A DNA stretch of 64,000 nucleotides, taken from NCBI RefSeq assembly GCF_902167145.1, contig NC_050096.1:184299825-184363824 (forward strand). The letters run 5' to 3'. Shown here one piece after another: positions 12,726 to 23,340 of this stretch; position 1 is the first letter of the stretch; each line of letters starts with the position of its first letter. Source of the DNA: Zea mays. Taxonomy: Eukaryota; Streptophyta; Magnoliopsida; Poales; Poaceae. A program made the position numbers and the translations under genes. The notes beneath the pieces were generated by a model. That model did no database searches. It was given only the letters and a program-made list of their open reading frames with translations, and was not told where the DNA came from.

Positions 12726-13380
12726 TGTAACGCCCTAAATTTGGGGGTAGATTTTCTTCTTCTTTTCATTCACCAAATTCAGGCGTTACTCTCTTTTCTC
12801 TTCCCGTTTCGCTCCTTCTTCCCAATTTCAAACTAGTACAATGACGGGTGTCCATGTCATGTATAAACAAAACCTAAGTGTCATGAGTGTTGCATCATGC
12901 CGAAGCATATTTCTTTGTCTGATGTCGTGTTTAATCGCGTGTTTGTCTCGTCCTGGTTCGGATTTCGGTTCGCGATCGGATTTCCGATTGGTGTTCGACC
13001 CGCAGAGTGAACTAGCCCGGCTCAGTCCGGCCCGGTCCGGCCCAGTCCGGCCCGCGTGCCCCTGGCACCCCTTGCCCTACCCATGCGCGTGCCCCCCTCC
13101 CCCTAATCCCATTGTCTCATTTGATTTTCTCCTGCGCAGTAACTTCCCTCTCCCACCTCTCTCTCTCCTCGTGGTGCCCTAGGGTTTGGAGACAAGATCG
13201 CCGGAGTTTGGATCCCTGGAGGTGAGTTTTCCCCTCCCCTCCCCTTTCTCTCTCTCCCTCCTCCCCCTCCCTTCTTCTTCCGCTGGCCGCGCGCCCTCCC
13301 CCGCACGCGCCGCGTGCCCTCCCCTGCCCGTCGCTCGCCGTGGCGGTGGCTCAGCCGCGCCGCATCCCGCGCCCGGCCCC

Positions 13381-13672
13381 GAGCACCCCCCCCCCCTGGG
13401 CGACTCCCGCCCTGGCTGAGCCCCTCCCCGCGTCGCCCCCCCTCCCCCCGGCGAGTCCCCCCTGGCCGAGCCCCTCCCCGTGTCGCCCCCCCCCCCCCCC
13501 CCCGGCGAGTCCTGCCCCGGCCGAGCCCCTCCCCGCGTCACGCCCCCGGTGAGTCCCGCCCCGGCCGAGCCCCTCCCCGCGTCGCCCCCCCCCCCCCCCC
13601 GGCGAGTCCCGCCCCGGCCGAGCCCCTCCCCGTGTCGCGCTCGCGCCCCCTCGGCGAACCCCTCCCCGGCCG
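13381..13672 (+). repeat. GC-rich tandem array in LTR of A
   Basis: Units of roughly 37-55 bp each start with GAGCCCCTCCCCG and contain a long C run and GGCGAGTC. Starts are at about 13381, 13418, 13468, 13523, 13567 and 13620. Unit length varies mainly through the C tracts. The block is rich in CpG and gives long but meaningless proline/arginine- or glycine-rich open frames. Confidence 0.8.
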
Positions 13673-13956
13673 CGCCCCTCCCGTGTGCCGCTCCCCCAGC
13701 CGTGCCCTGGCCGCGCGCCCTCTGCTGTGTCCTCGCGCACCCTGGCTGCGCCCTCGGCTGCGCCCTGGCCCACGCCCCGGCGGCCGCGCCCCTGCCCAAG
13801 CCCGTGCCCCGGCAGCCTCACGCCCCGGCAGCCTCGCGCCCCGCGCGGCTTGCACGGTTCGCGTGCCCTCGGCACACGCAGCGTGCTCTCGCGCGTGCGA
13901 ATGTAGTCGCGTCTCGTTTAATCCTCATTTAATCTATTTTAATTTTGTTTAGTCAA

Positions 13957-14330
13957 TGTGCCGCGTCGCGCGCTTCGCCGCGCGATGGTTCATTCTAATT
14001 TCATCTTTATAAATGTGCTGCATCGCGCGCTTCATCTCATGACGGTCCTTTTAAATTTTAATTTTATTAATGTGTTGCGTCGCGCGCTTCGTCGCGCGAC
14101 GATTCGTTTAATTTATATTTATTGCAGTGCTGCGTCGCACGCTTCGTCGCACGACGATTCGTTTTAAATGCAGTTCTGTTGGCGTAAGCCGTCGTGTGTT
14201 TCGTCGTGCAACGCTTAACGTTTGTCTTTAATTAATGCAAGAATCTTGTTGCGCGCTCTGTCGCGCGGCAAGTCATTTATTTCTTAATTCAATTTAAATG
14301 TTGTGTCGTATGTCTGGTCGTATGACCAAT
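13957..14330 (+). repeat. CpG-rich ~57-bp tandem array in LTR of A
   Basis: About seven degenerate units of 53-60 bp each pair an AT-rich half with a CpG-rich half. The CpG half contains TCGCGCG-CTTCG-TCGCGCG followed by ACG. The best unit holds the perfect palindrome GTCGCGCGAC near 14090. In later units both half-sites change alike (CGCACG twice, CGTATG twice). Confidence 0.75.
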
Positions 14331-16007
14331 CCCTTTCGTTCATCTTTACCTATTTATAGTGACTAAATGTGGAACATGACTTTACTTTATGCTAAACGCA
14401 GTGTCTAATTTGATACCCTTCTGTTTAAACGAATGGTTTAATTTATATTTATGTAAAGTGATTGCCTCTCGATCGTAGACCCGACTGTCATTTCCTCTTT
14501 CTCTCTTAACCGTAATTGCGAGCCCCGCGTTGAACATCTGTTTATTTATTACATTCCATTGTATGGTGTACTATTCTTTTGGTATTAAATGTGTGGAATG
14601 TATGTTTGAACTCGTATAGAGAATGATTTGGTTGAAGAGCCCGAGGAACTCACAGGAGAAGCCCCTAAGCAGCAGCTGGTTGGTGGAGGCATGTGTCCCT
14701 TGACCCATCTATGTCCTACTCATTCTTATAACTCACTCCCCACATTTACACACTTTATACCTAAGGATTGACTAGCTTTTGTTTATCTTGTCCTTGTCTA
14801 CCTATTTTGGTTGGGTTATTATAGTTTAGCTTTATGCTAGTGCTTCACATTAATCAATGAACATGATGAGATTATCTATGATACGCTGTTTTCCCTTTTG
14901 ATTATGATGATGGTACTATGACATTTAAGGGGGCTCAAGCTGTTTCTCGAGTGCCTCTCCGTAAGGACCTATTCGTTGGATGACCGCCCGGGAAAACAGT
15001 GCAACCATGAGGGCGGAGTGGGACGCCCTTAGCTGAATAATTAGAGGAACTGAGGTATAGTTTGCTTCGCCGTCGTGCCGTCAATGGGGCTCGGTGTATG
15101 TGGCTCGCTCTGCCAAGGTTGGTTTGCCCCTTGGGGAGGAGTGCGGTACATTTAGGAAACCTAACGGGCGCCTACAGCCTCAGGGAATCTTTGTAAAGGC
15201 TACGTAGTGAGACCCTGCCTATTCACCTTGGTAGTGTTTAAGGGTTTGGTCGGCCCGAGGCAAGAGGGAATCACGGCTTGTGGGTAAAGTGCGCAACCTC
15301 TGCAGAGTGTTATGAAACTGATATATCAGTCGTGCTCGCGGTTATGAGCGGCCAATGGAGCTCCATTGATTAGTGTTACTTGATCAGAGACGTTTTGGTT
15401 TAGAGGTGGCAATGAGATTGATGGTTTTGGTTATGACCATGGTACTGGTAAGTGGTATTCTTTTTGTTTGGAAAGGGTACATCGGGTTAATAACTTGGGT
15501 TAATGCTAAAACCTGGCTTTCTACTAGTAAATAATAACCTGACCAACTAAAAGCAACTGCTTGACTTAACTCCACATAAAGCTAGTCCACTACAGCCAAA
15601 CAGGACACTTGCTGAGTATGTTGATGTGTACTCACCCTTGCTCTACACACCAAACCCCCCTCAGGTTGTCCGCATTGCAACCACTGCTCAGGAGAGGACA
15701 AAGCCGTGGAAGGAGACTTCTAGGAGTTCCAAGATTACGACGAGTTCTAGACGTGGGTTAGCGGCAACCCCCAGTCGGCTGCGTGTGAAGGCCGCGTGTA
15801 TCTACATTTCTTTTCCGCACTTTGACTATTGTAAAGACTATGTGGATGTCTCAGACATATGATGTAATCGACTATTTTTCCCCTTTTATATTATGATTTG
15901 AGCACTGTGTGATGATGTCCAGTTATGTAACTGCTTTGTACGTGAATTGCTGATCTTAGCACGTACATGGTTCACATTTGGTTTGCCTTCTAAAACTGGG
16001 TGTGACA

Positions 16008-16339
16008 GTCCTCATCATTCCAACCTTCTTAAAATGGGCCCTAGCTTTGATACCAGATGATACACCCATCCCAGGTGGGGTTGGCCGAGGCCCAACAAAT
16101 TAGGGTTGCCCAGAGACCAACAGTTCATTATGCACACCCAACTCAGGGAAAGGCCCAATCGCCCCAAAAGACTAGTCCAATGGGGGAAGGGTGACTCTCC
16201 CTTTTAAAGTGGCTTCCTCCTCCCAAGTTAAGCGAGGTGGGATAATTCTGAGGCTCACACGGTCATAGTCCGACTACAATTGGGCCAACTGGGCCAATTG
16301 CATCTTTGCCAATGGGTAATAGTGGAGGATGTCCTCATC
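16008..16339 (-). repeat. Fragment of an unidentified LTR retrotransposon
   Basis: On the minus strand a sequence ending GGGTGTATCA (16058 on the plus strand) is followed after two bases by TGGTATCAAAGC (16044-16055). That matches the initiator tRNA-Met primer site at 11 of 12 positions. This is the layout of a 5' LTR end plus primer binding site. About 280 bp of LTR-like sequence follow to the right, then similarity to the gag of element C starts abruptly. No coding frame is visible. I do not recognise the family. Confidence 0.5.
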
Positions 16340-17422
16340 ACAACTTCCTCATGGCCATATGCTTTTGCATGTGATGAAAGGAAGGGCAAAAGGAAGGCTC
16401 CCACTCCAAGTTCCTCAAGTGAAGAAGAGGAAGAAGAAGAAAGTGATGATGATGAAGATAATCAACCATGCACATCATCCTCCGAGGATGAAGAAACAAT
16501 CCGACGCGTTGGAAAGGTAATGGGGATGATCCGCAAGATTAATCTCATAGGTGTGCCCCTGTAGGTCAAAGATCTTCTCTTTAACATTGATAGGAAAAAG
16601 CAAAGGATGAGAGGATGCTTCGCATGTGGGGAGAAGGGCCACTTCAGGGACAACTGTCCAAATATGGCTGAACCCAAAAAGGGGAGCAGCAAAGGCAAGG
16701 CGCTAACAAGTGTTAGAAATTGGGATGATTCTTCATGTGAAGATGAACCTCCAAGGACGCGCAGCCACCGGTCCTCATCACGCTCATCACGGTCATCACA
16801 CAAATGCCTTATGGCAAGAGGTAAAATGAGCATTCCATCCTCTAGTGATGATAGTAGTAGTGATGATGAAGGTGAGGGAAAGCCCTCCGTAGATGAACTT
16901 GCGGAAGCCATTAAATTTTTCCAGGATGTTTGCACTAAGAAAAAAGCTCAACTTAAAACATTGAAAAATAAGTTGATTAGCTCTCAAAATGATTATAAAG
17001 GTTTGCTAGAAAAATTTGAAACTTTTGCAAACTTAAATAGTGAGCTATCAACTAAAATTGAGCTATTAGAGTCTAGTGTTCCATCCACTGCTACCGATGA
17101 TGTCCTTATTAAAAAGAATGAAAAACTTAAGGCTAAGTTAGCTAGCTCCCAAGAAGCTATTGAAAACTTGTTAGAGAAAATGGAAATTCTTAGCATACAC
17201 AATAATGAGCTAACTACTAAGCTAGAAAACATTAGTAGCACCCCAGCAGTATCTTTAGTTGAAATACCTAAAATTATTAAGAAAGATGCTTCTACTTCTT
17301 GCTTTGATTTAATTGATGATTCTAACCCCTGCAGCCAAGTTCTTGTTGAGAACATTGTTGTAGAAACATGTTCGTATGAGGTTGCAAAGGAAAATGAACA
17401 ATTAAAGCAAGAAGTGGCTCGC
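16340..17422 (+). pseudogene. gag: Element C gag, first part
   Basis: The Gag is truncated at its N-terminus and starts near the YAFACDERKGK segment that is internal in the intact homologue of element F. It has a serine/acidic stretch, then an in-frame TAG at 16562-16564 where element F has CAG. Next come the zinc knuckle CFACGEKGHFRDNC (CX2CX4HX4C, about 16616-16657), an arginine/serine-rich stretch and a coiled-coil region. Element D enters after the codons for VAR, with the duplication CTCGC at 17418-17422 and 25461-25465. Gag would package element RNA; this copy is truncated and interrupted. Confidence 0.87.
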
Positions 17423-17620
17423 TGAAAGGGAATTAGGCTTACACCTAGTCCCCAAATAATTTTGGTGGTTGAATTGCCCAACACAAATATTGGACTAACT
17501 AGTTTGCTCTAGTGTATAAGTTATACAGGTGCAAAAGGTTCACACTCAGTCAATAAAAAGATCAAGTTTTGGATTCAACAAAGGAGCAAAGAGGCAACCG
17601 AAGGCACCTCTGGTCTGGAG

Positions 17621-18113
17621 GCACCGGACTGTCCGGTGTACACCGGACAGTGTCCGGTGCACCAGAGGAACTCCAACTCGAACTCGCCACCTTCGGGAAT
17701 TTCTCAGGCCGCTTCGCTATAATTCACCGGACTGTCCGGTGTACACCGGACAGTGTCCGGTGCTCCAAGGAAGCGCGGCCTCAGCAACTCGCCAGCCTCG
17801 GGTTCGCGCGGCAGCCGCTCCGCTATAATTCACCGGACATGTCCGGTGTGCACCGGACTGTCCGGTGTACCAGCGGAGCAACGGCTACTTCGGCGCCAAC
17901 GGCTACCTGCGCTGCATTTAATGCACGCGCAGCGCGCGTAGAGGTCAGGCGCCCATACCGGCGCACCGGACAATGAACAGGTGATGTCCAGTGTGCACCG
18001 GACATCCAGGCGGGCCCAGAAGTCAGAAGCTCCAACGGTCAGAATCCAACGGCATTGATGACGTGGTGGGGGCACCGGACTGTCCGGTGTGCACCGGACT
18101 GTCCGGTGCGCCA
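17621..18113 (+). repeat. CACCGGAC/GTCCGGTG palindrome cluster in 5' LTR of D
   Basis: Several short inverted repeats of the form CACCGGACTGTCCGGTG occur singly and as near-touching pairs with GTACACC or TGCACC spacers. They lie upstream of the TATA box. The same cluster is at 24355-24836 in the 3' LTR. Clustered palindromes of this kind are a published feature of Sirevirus LTRs and are thought to act in transcription. Confidence 0.85.
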
Positions 18114-18157
18114 TCGACAGACAGCCTCCACCAACGGCCACTTTTGGTGGTTGGGGC

Positions 18158-18165
18158 TATAAATA
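18158..18165 (+). promoter_or_regulatory. TATA box of element D 5' LTR
   Basis: TATAAATA sits in GGGGC...CCCC context about 45 bp before the deletion point at 18211. Transcription would be expected to start about 25-35 bp downstream, just inside the retained LTR. The 3' LTR copy is at 24884-24891. Confidence 0.75.
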
Positions 18166-18211
18166 CCCCAACCACCCCACCATTCATTGCATCCAAGTTT
18201 TCCAACTTCCA

Positions 18212-20084
18212 CAAAAAGTGGGATGACCACGAGGTGGTTAAGGTTATTTTGAGAGCTCTTATTTTCCTTAACCCCACTCAAGTTCAATTAATTCGTGGTA
18301 ATCCTAGATATCCACTAATGACCCCCGAGGAAGTTATCGGGAATTTTGTGAGCTTTGAATGCATGATTAAGGGCTCAAAGAAGATCAACGAGCTTGACGA
18401 ACCCTCCACATCCGAGGCGCAACCGGTGGCCTTCAAGGCAACGGAGGAGAAGAAGGAGGAGTCTACACCAAGTAGACAACCAATTGACGCCTCCAAGCTC
18501 GACAATCAGGAGATGGCCTTAATCATCAAAAGCTTTCGGCAAATCCTCAAGCAACGGAAAGGGAAAGACTACAAATCCCGTTCCAAGAAGGTTTGCTACA
18601 AGTGTGGTAAGCCCGGTCACTTTATAGCTAAATGTCCACTATCAAGTGACAGTGACAGGGACAACGACAAGAAGGGCAAGAGAAAAGAAAAGAAGAGGTA
18701 TCACAAGAAGAAGGGCGGCGATGCCCATGTTTGTCGGGAGTGGGACTCCGATGAAAGCTCAAGCGACTCCTCCGACGACGAGGACGCCGCCAACATCGCT
18801 GTCACCAAAGGGCTTCTCTTCCCCAACATCGGCCACAAGTGCCTCATGGCAAAGGATGGCAAAAGGAAGAAGGTTAAATCTAACTCCTCTACTAAATATG
18901 AATCTTCTAGTGATGATAATGCTAGTGGTGAGGAAGATAATTTGCGTATCCTTTTTGCCAACCTTAACATGCAACAAAAAGAAAAATTAAATGAATTGAT
19001 TAGTGCTATACATGAGAAGGATGATCTCTTGGATTCTCAAGAAGAATTCCTTATTAAAGAAAATAAGAAGCATGTTAAGATCAAGAATGCTTATGCTCTA
19101 GAAATTGAAAAATGTGAGAAATTAACTAGTGAGCTAAGCACATGCCATGACACTATTGCCAACCTTAGAAATGAAAATGCTAGATTAATTGCTAAGGTTG
19201 ATTCACATGTTTGCAATGTTTCAACTTCCAATTCTAAAGATGATAATATTGATTTACTTGCTAGAATTGATGAGTTGAATGTTTCTCTTGCTAGCCTTAG
19301 AGATGAAAAAGAAAAATTGCTTGCTAAGGCTAGAGATTTTGATGTTTGCATTTCTAACCTTAGAGATGAGAATGATATACTACATGCTAAGGTTATAGAA
19401 TTAAAAACTTGCAAACCCTCTACATCTACTGAGCATATTTCCATTTGTACTAGATGTAGAGATATTAATGTTGATGCTATTCATGATCACCTAGCCTTAA
19501 TTAAAAAACAAAATGATCACATAGCACAACTTAATGCTAAGATCAGTGAGCATGACTTAGAAAATGAAAAATTTAAATTTGCTAGAAGCATGCTCTATAA
19601 TGGGAGACGCCCTGGCATTAAGGACGGCATTGGCTTCCGAAGGGGAGACAATGTCAAACTTAATGCCCCTCCAAAGAATTTATCTAACTTTGTTAAGGGC
19701 AAGGCTCCCATACCTCAGGATAACGAGGGTTACATTTTGTACCCTACCGGCTATCCTGAGAGCAAAATTAGGAGAACTCATTCTAGGAAGTCTCACTCTG
19801 GCCCTAACCATGCTTTCATGTATAAGGGTGAGACATCTAGTTCTAGGCAACCAACCCGTGCCAAGTTGCCTAGAAAGAAAACTCCTAATGCATCAAATGA
19901 TCATGTTATTTCATTCAAAACTTTTGATGCATCATATGTTTTAACTAACAAATCCGGCAAGGTAGTTGCCAAAATTGTTGGGGGCAAACACAAGGGCTCC
20001 AAGACTTGTGTTTGGTTACCCAAAGTTCTTGTTTCTAATGCTAAAGGACCCAAAACCGTTTGGGTACCTAAAGTCAAGAACTAA
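18212..20084 (+). pseudogene. gag: Element D gag, N-terminally truncated
   Basis: The frame is open from inside the LTR (17991) to a TAA at 20082-20084, but only the part after 18211 is Gag. It contains the end of the capsid-like domain, a lysine-rich stretch, and the zinc knuckle CYKCGKPGHFIAKC (about 18595-18636). An acidic/serine stretch, a long coiled coil (about 18950-19580) and a basic C-terminus ending VWVPKVKN follow. The first in-frame ATG downstream of the likely transcription start is at about 18318. An earlier out-of-frame ATG at 18223 opens a short reading frame. The original N-terminus was deleted together with the primer binding site. Confidence 0.88.
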
Positions 20085-20097
20085 AATTGTTTTGTAG

Positions 20098-23000
20098 GTT
20101 TATGCATCCGGGGGCTCAAGTTGGATACTCGACAGCGGGTGCACAAACCACATGACAGGGGAGAAAAAGATGTTCTCCTCATATGAGAAAAACCAAGATC
20201 CCCAACGAGCTATCACATTCGGGGATGGAAATCAAGGTTTGGTCAAAGGATTGGGTAAAATTGCTATATCACCTGACCATACTATTTCCAATGTTTTTCT
20301 TGTCGATTCTTTAGATTACAATTTGCTTTCCGTATCCCAATTATGTCAAATGGGCTACAACTGTCTATTTTCTGATATAGGTGTTACTGTCTTTAGAAGA
20401 AGTGATGATTCAATAGCATTTAAGGGAGTGTTAGAGGGTCAGCTATACTTGGTAGATTTTGATAGAGCTAAACTCGACACTTGCTTGATTGCTAAGACTA
20501 ACTTGGGTTGGCTCTGGCACCGCCGACTAGCTCATGTTGGAATGAAGAATCTTCACAAGCTTCTAAAGGGAGAACACATTTTAGGACTAACCAATGTTCA
20601 TTTTGAGAAAGACAGGGTTTGTAGCGCATGCCAAGCCGGGAAGCAAGTTGGCACTCATCATCCACACAAAAACATCATGACTACCGACAGGCCACTGGAG
20701 CTCCTACACATGGATTTATTCGGCCCGATCGCTTACATAAGCATCGGCGGTAGTAAGTATTGTCTTGTAATTGTGGATGATTATTCTCGCTTCACTTGGG
20801 TATTCTTTTTGCAGGAAAAATCACAAACCCAAGAGACCTTAAAAGGATTCTTGAGACGAGCTCAAAATGAGTTCGGCTTAAGGATCAAGAAAATTAGAAG
20901 CGACAACGGGACGGAGTTCAAGAACTCTCAAATTGAAGGCTTCCTTGAGGAGGAGGGCATCAAGCATGAGTTCTCTTCTCCCTACACTCCACAACAAAAT
21001 GGTGTAGTGGAGAGGAAGAATCGAACTCTATTGGACATGGCAAGAACCATGCTTGATGAGTACAAGACACCGGATCGGTTTTGGGCCGAGGCGGTCAACA
21101 CCGCCTGCTACGCCATCAACCAGTTATATCTTCACCGAATCCTCAAGAAGACATCTTATGAACTCCTAACCGGTAAAAAGCCAAATATTTCATATTTTAG
21201 AGTTTTTGGTAGCAAATGCTTTATTCTTGTTAAGAGAGGTAGAAAATCTAAATTTGCTCCTAAAACTGTAGAAGGCTTTTTACTACGATATGACTCAAAC
21301 ACAAGGGCATATAGAGTCTTTAACAAGTCCTCAGGACTTGTTGAAGTTTCTTGTGACATTGTGTTTGATGAGACTAACGGCTCTCAAGTAGAGCAAGTTG
21401 ATCTTGATGAGATAGGTGAAGAACAGGCTCCATGCATAGCGCTAAGGAACATGTCCATTGGGGATGTGTGTCCTAAGGAATCCGAAGAGCCTCCGCATGC
21501 ACAAGATCAACCATCCTCCTCCATGCAAGCATCTCCACCAACTCAAGTTGAGGATGAGGCTCAAGATATTGAACAAGAAGAACAAGAAGATGAGCCACCT
21601 CAAAATGACGGCAACGATCAAGGGGGAGATGCAAATGATGAAGACAAGGAGGATGAACAACCAAGGCCGCCACACCCAAGAGTCCACCAAGCAATACAAC
21701 GAGATCACCCCGTCGACACCATCCTCGGCGACATTCATAAGGGGGTAACTACTCGATCTCGTGTTGCACATTTTTGTGAACATTACTCTTTTGTTTCCTC
21801 TATTGAGCCACACAGGGTAGAGGAAGCACTTCAAGATTCGGATTGGGTGATGGCGATGCAAGAGGAGCTCAACAATTTCACAAGGAATGAGGTATGGCAT
21901 TTGGTTCCACGTCCTAACCAAAATGTTGTAGAGACCAAGTGGGTCTTCCGCAACAAGCAAGATGAGCATGGTGTGGTGACTAGGAACAAAGCTCGACTCG
22001 TGGCCAAGGGGTATTCACAAGTCGAAGGTTTGGATTTTGGTGAAACCTATGCACCTGTAGCTAGGCTTGAGTCAATTCGCATATTATTGGCCTATGCTAC
22101 TTACCATGGCTTCAAGGTTTATCAAATGGACGTGAAGAGTGCCTTCCTCAACGGACCAATCAAGGAGGAGGTCTATGTTGAGCAACCTCCCGGCTTTGAA
22201 GACAGTGAGTACCCTAATCATGTTTATAGGCTCTCTAAGGCGCTTTATGGGCTCAAGCAAGCCCCAAGAGCATGGTATGAATGCCTTAGAGATTTCCTTA
22301 TTGCAAATGGCTTCAAAGTCGGCAAAGCCGATCCTACTTTATTCACCAAAACACTTGATAATGATTTGTTTATATGCCAAATTTATGTTGATGATATTAT
22401 ATTTGGGTCTACTAACAAATCTACATGTGAAGAATTTAGTAGGATCATGACACAGAAATTCGAGATGTCTATGATGGGGGAGTTGAAATATTTCTTAGGA
22501 TTTCAAGTCAAGCAACTCCAAGAGGGCACTTTCATTAGCCAAACGAAGTATACTCAAGACATTCTAAGCAAGTTTGGAATGAAGGATGCCAAGCCCATCA
22601 AGACTCCCATGGGAACAAATGGGCATCTCGACCTCGACACGGGAGGTAAGTCCGTGGATCAAAAGGTATACCGGTCGATGATTGGTTCATTGCTTTATTT
22701 ATGTGCATCTCGACCGGACATTATGCTTTCCGTATGCATGTGTGCAAGATTCCAAGCCGACCCTAAGGAATCACACCTTACGGCCGTAAAACGAATCTTG
22801 AGATATTTGGCTTATACTCCTAAGTTTGGGCTTTGGTACCCTCGGGGATCCACTTTTGATTTGATTGGTTATTCGGATGCCGATTGGGCGGGGTGTAAGA
22901 TTAATAGGAAGAGCACATCGGGGACTTGCCAGTTCTTAGGAAGATCCTTGGTGTCATGGGCCTCAAAGAAGCAAAATTCGGTCGCTCTTTCTACTGCCGA

Positions 23001-23340
23001 AGCCGAGTATATTGCCGCAGGCCATTGTTGCGCGCAATTGCTTTGGATGAGGCAAACCCTGCGGGACTACGGTTACAAATTAACCAAAGTTCCTCTTCTA
23101 TGTGATAATGAGAGTGCAATCCGCATGGCGGATAATCCCGTTGAGCATAGCCGCACTAAACACATAGCCATTCGGTATCATTTTCTTCGGGATCACCAAC
23201 AAAAGGGGGATATCGAGATTTCATACATTAACACTAAAGATCAATTAGCCGATATCTTTACCAAGCCACTTGATGAACAATCTTTTACCAGACTTAGGCA
23301 TGAGCTCAATATTCTTGATTCTAGGAATTTCTTTTGCTAG
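20098..23340 (+). CDS. pol: Element D Pol polyprotein (Ty1/copia, Sirevirus), open
   Basis: The frame opens after a TAG at 20095-20097 and runs 1,080 codons; its first ATG is at 20152. In order it shows the protease motif LDSGCTNHM (about 20128-20154) and the pre-integrase/HHCC zinc region (H-X-H then CSAC, about 20520-20640). The integrase core follows with D, D, E ([24 protein letters not shown]). RT has [10 protein letters not shown] and YVDD at 22384-22395. RNase H has SDADWAG, STAEAEY and DNESAI. All the key residues I can place are present and there is no internal stop. It is in the +1 frame relative to gag without overlap. It would process proteins, copy RNA to DNA and integrate it, possibly serving defective relatives. 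Confidence 0.95.
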   Translation, partial: VYASGGSSWILDSGCTNHMTGEKKMFSSYEKNQDPQRAITFGDGNQGLVKGLGKIAISPDHTISNVFLVDSLDYNLLSVSQLCQMGYNCLFSDIGVTVFRRSDDSIAFKGVLEGQLYLVDFDRAKLDTCLIAKTNLGWLWHRRLAHVGMKNLHKLLKGEHILGLTNVHFEKDRVCSACQAGKQVGTHHPHKNIMTTDRPLELLHMDLFGPIAYISIGGSKYCLVIVDDYSRFTWVFFLQEKSQTQETLKGFLRRAQNEFGLRIKKIRSDNGTEFKNSQIEGFLEEEGIKHEFSSPYTPQQNGVVERKNRTLLDMARTMLDEYKTPDRFWAEAVNTACYAINQLYLHRILKKTSYELLTGKKPNISYFRVFGSKCFILVKRGRKSKFAPKTVEGFLLRYDSNTRAYRVFNKSSGLVEVSCDIVFDETNGSQVEQVDLDEIGEEQAPCIALRNMSIGDVCPKESEEPPHAQDQPSSSMQASPPTQVEDEAQDIEQEEQEDEPPQNDGNDQGGDANDEDKEDEQPRPPHPRVHQAIQRDHPVDTILGDIHKGVTTRSRVAHFCEHYSFVSSIEPHRVEEALQDSDWVMAMQEELNNFTRNEVWHLVPRPNQNVVETKWVFRNKQDEHGVVTRNKARLVAKGYSQVEGLDFGETYAPVARLESIRILLAYATYHGFKVYQMDVKSAFLNGPIKEEVYVEQPPGFEDSEYPNHVYRLSKALYGLKQAPRAWYECLRDFLIANGFKVGKADPTLFTKTLDNDLFICQIYVDDIIFGSTNKSTCEEFSRIMTQKFEMSMMGELKYFLGFQVKQLQEGTFISQTKYTQDILSKFGMKDAKPIKTPMGTNGHLDLDTGGKSVDQKVYRSMIGSLLYLCASRPDIMLSVCMCARFQADPKESHLTAVKRILRYLAYTPKFGLWYPRGSTFDLIGYSDADWAGCKINRKSTSGTCQFLGRSLVSWASKKQNSVALSTAEAEYIAAGHCCAQLLWMRQTLRDYGYKLTKVPLLCDNESAIRMADNPVEHSRTKHIAIRYHFLRDHQQKGDIEISYINTKDQLADIFTKPLDEQSFTRLRHELNILDSRNFFC

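Larger units (their letters stand above)
1..16007 (+). mobile_element. Element A: Tekay/Del-like Ty3 chromovirus, 5' end outside window
   Basis: This Ty3/gypsy element runs left to right. The window opens at the end of its protease, so gag and the 5' LTR lie upstream. The order protease, RT, RNase H, integrase and a C-terminal chromodomain-like region, together with a 3.28-kb LTR, points to the Tekay/Del chromovirus clade. Its body is split at 400/11126 by element B, flanked by the 5-bp duplication GCACC (396-400 and 11126-11130). The reading frame closes cleanly across the insertion. Its pol has an internal deletion at about 12021 and several stop codons, so it cannot move by itself. The bases after its 3' LTR, GTCCT (16008-16012), would be its right target duplication, but the left copy is not visible. 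Confidence 0.85.
12726..16007 (+). repeat. 3' LTR of element A
   Basis: The LTR begins TGTAACGCCC after the purine tract and ends GGGTGTGACA at 16007, giving 3282 bp. Its ends match the minus-strand ends of element B's LTR (TGTAAT... and GGGTGTGACA), so the two belong to related families. It contains two internal tandem arrays (13381-13672 and 13957-14330). A leader-like CCCTAGGGTTTGGAG at about 13180 is followed by a possible splice donor GAG/GTGAGT at about 13222. The partner 5' LTR is outside the window. Confidence 0.88.
17423..18211 (+). repeat. Truncated 5' LTR of element D
   Basis: It matches 24156-24937 of the 3' LTR almost perfectly and then stops at CAACTTCCA, where internal gag sequence begins. 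It keeps the palindrome cluster and the TATA box. The 3' remainder (about 520 bp present in the other LTR), the primer site and the leader are missing. Confidence 0.93.

Noticed and set aside
13179..13952. Overlapping Pro/Arg-rich and Gly/Arg-rich frames of 105-212 residues in A's LTR
   Set aside because: They are translations of a C-rich tandem array in all frames and not genes.
17529..18141. Frames rich in the words TGLSG or TVRCTPD, repeated at 24262-24867
   Set aside because: They are translations of the CACCGGAC/GTCCGGTG palindromes in the LTRs of D; the apparent Gag start at 17991 is LTR sequence fused by the deletion.
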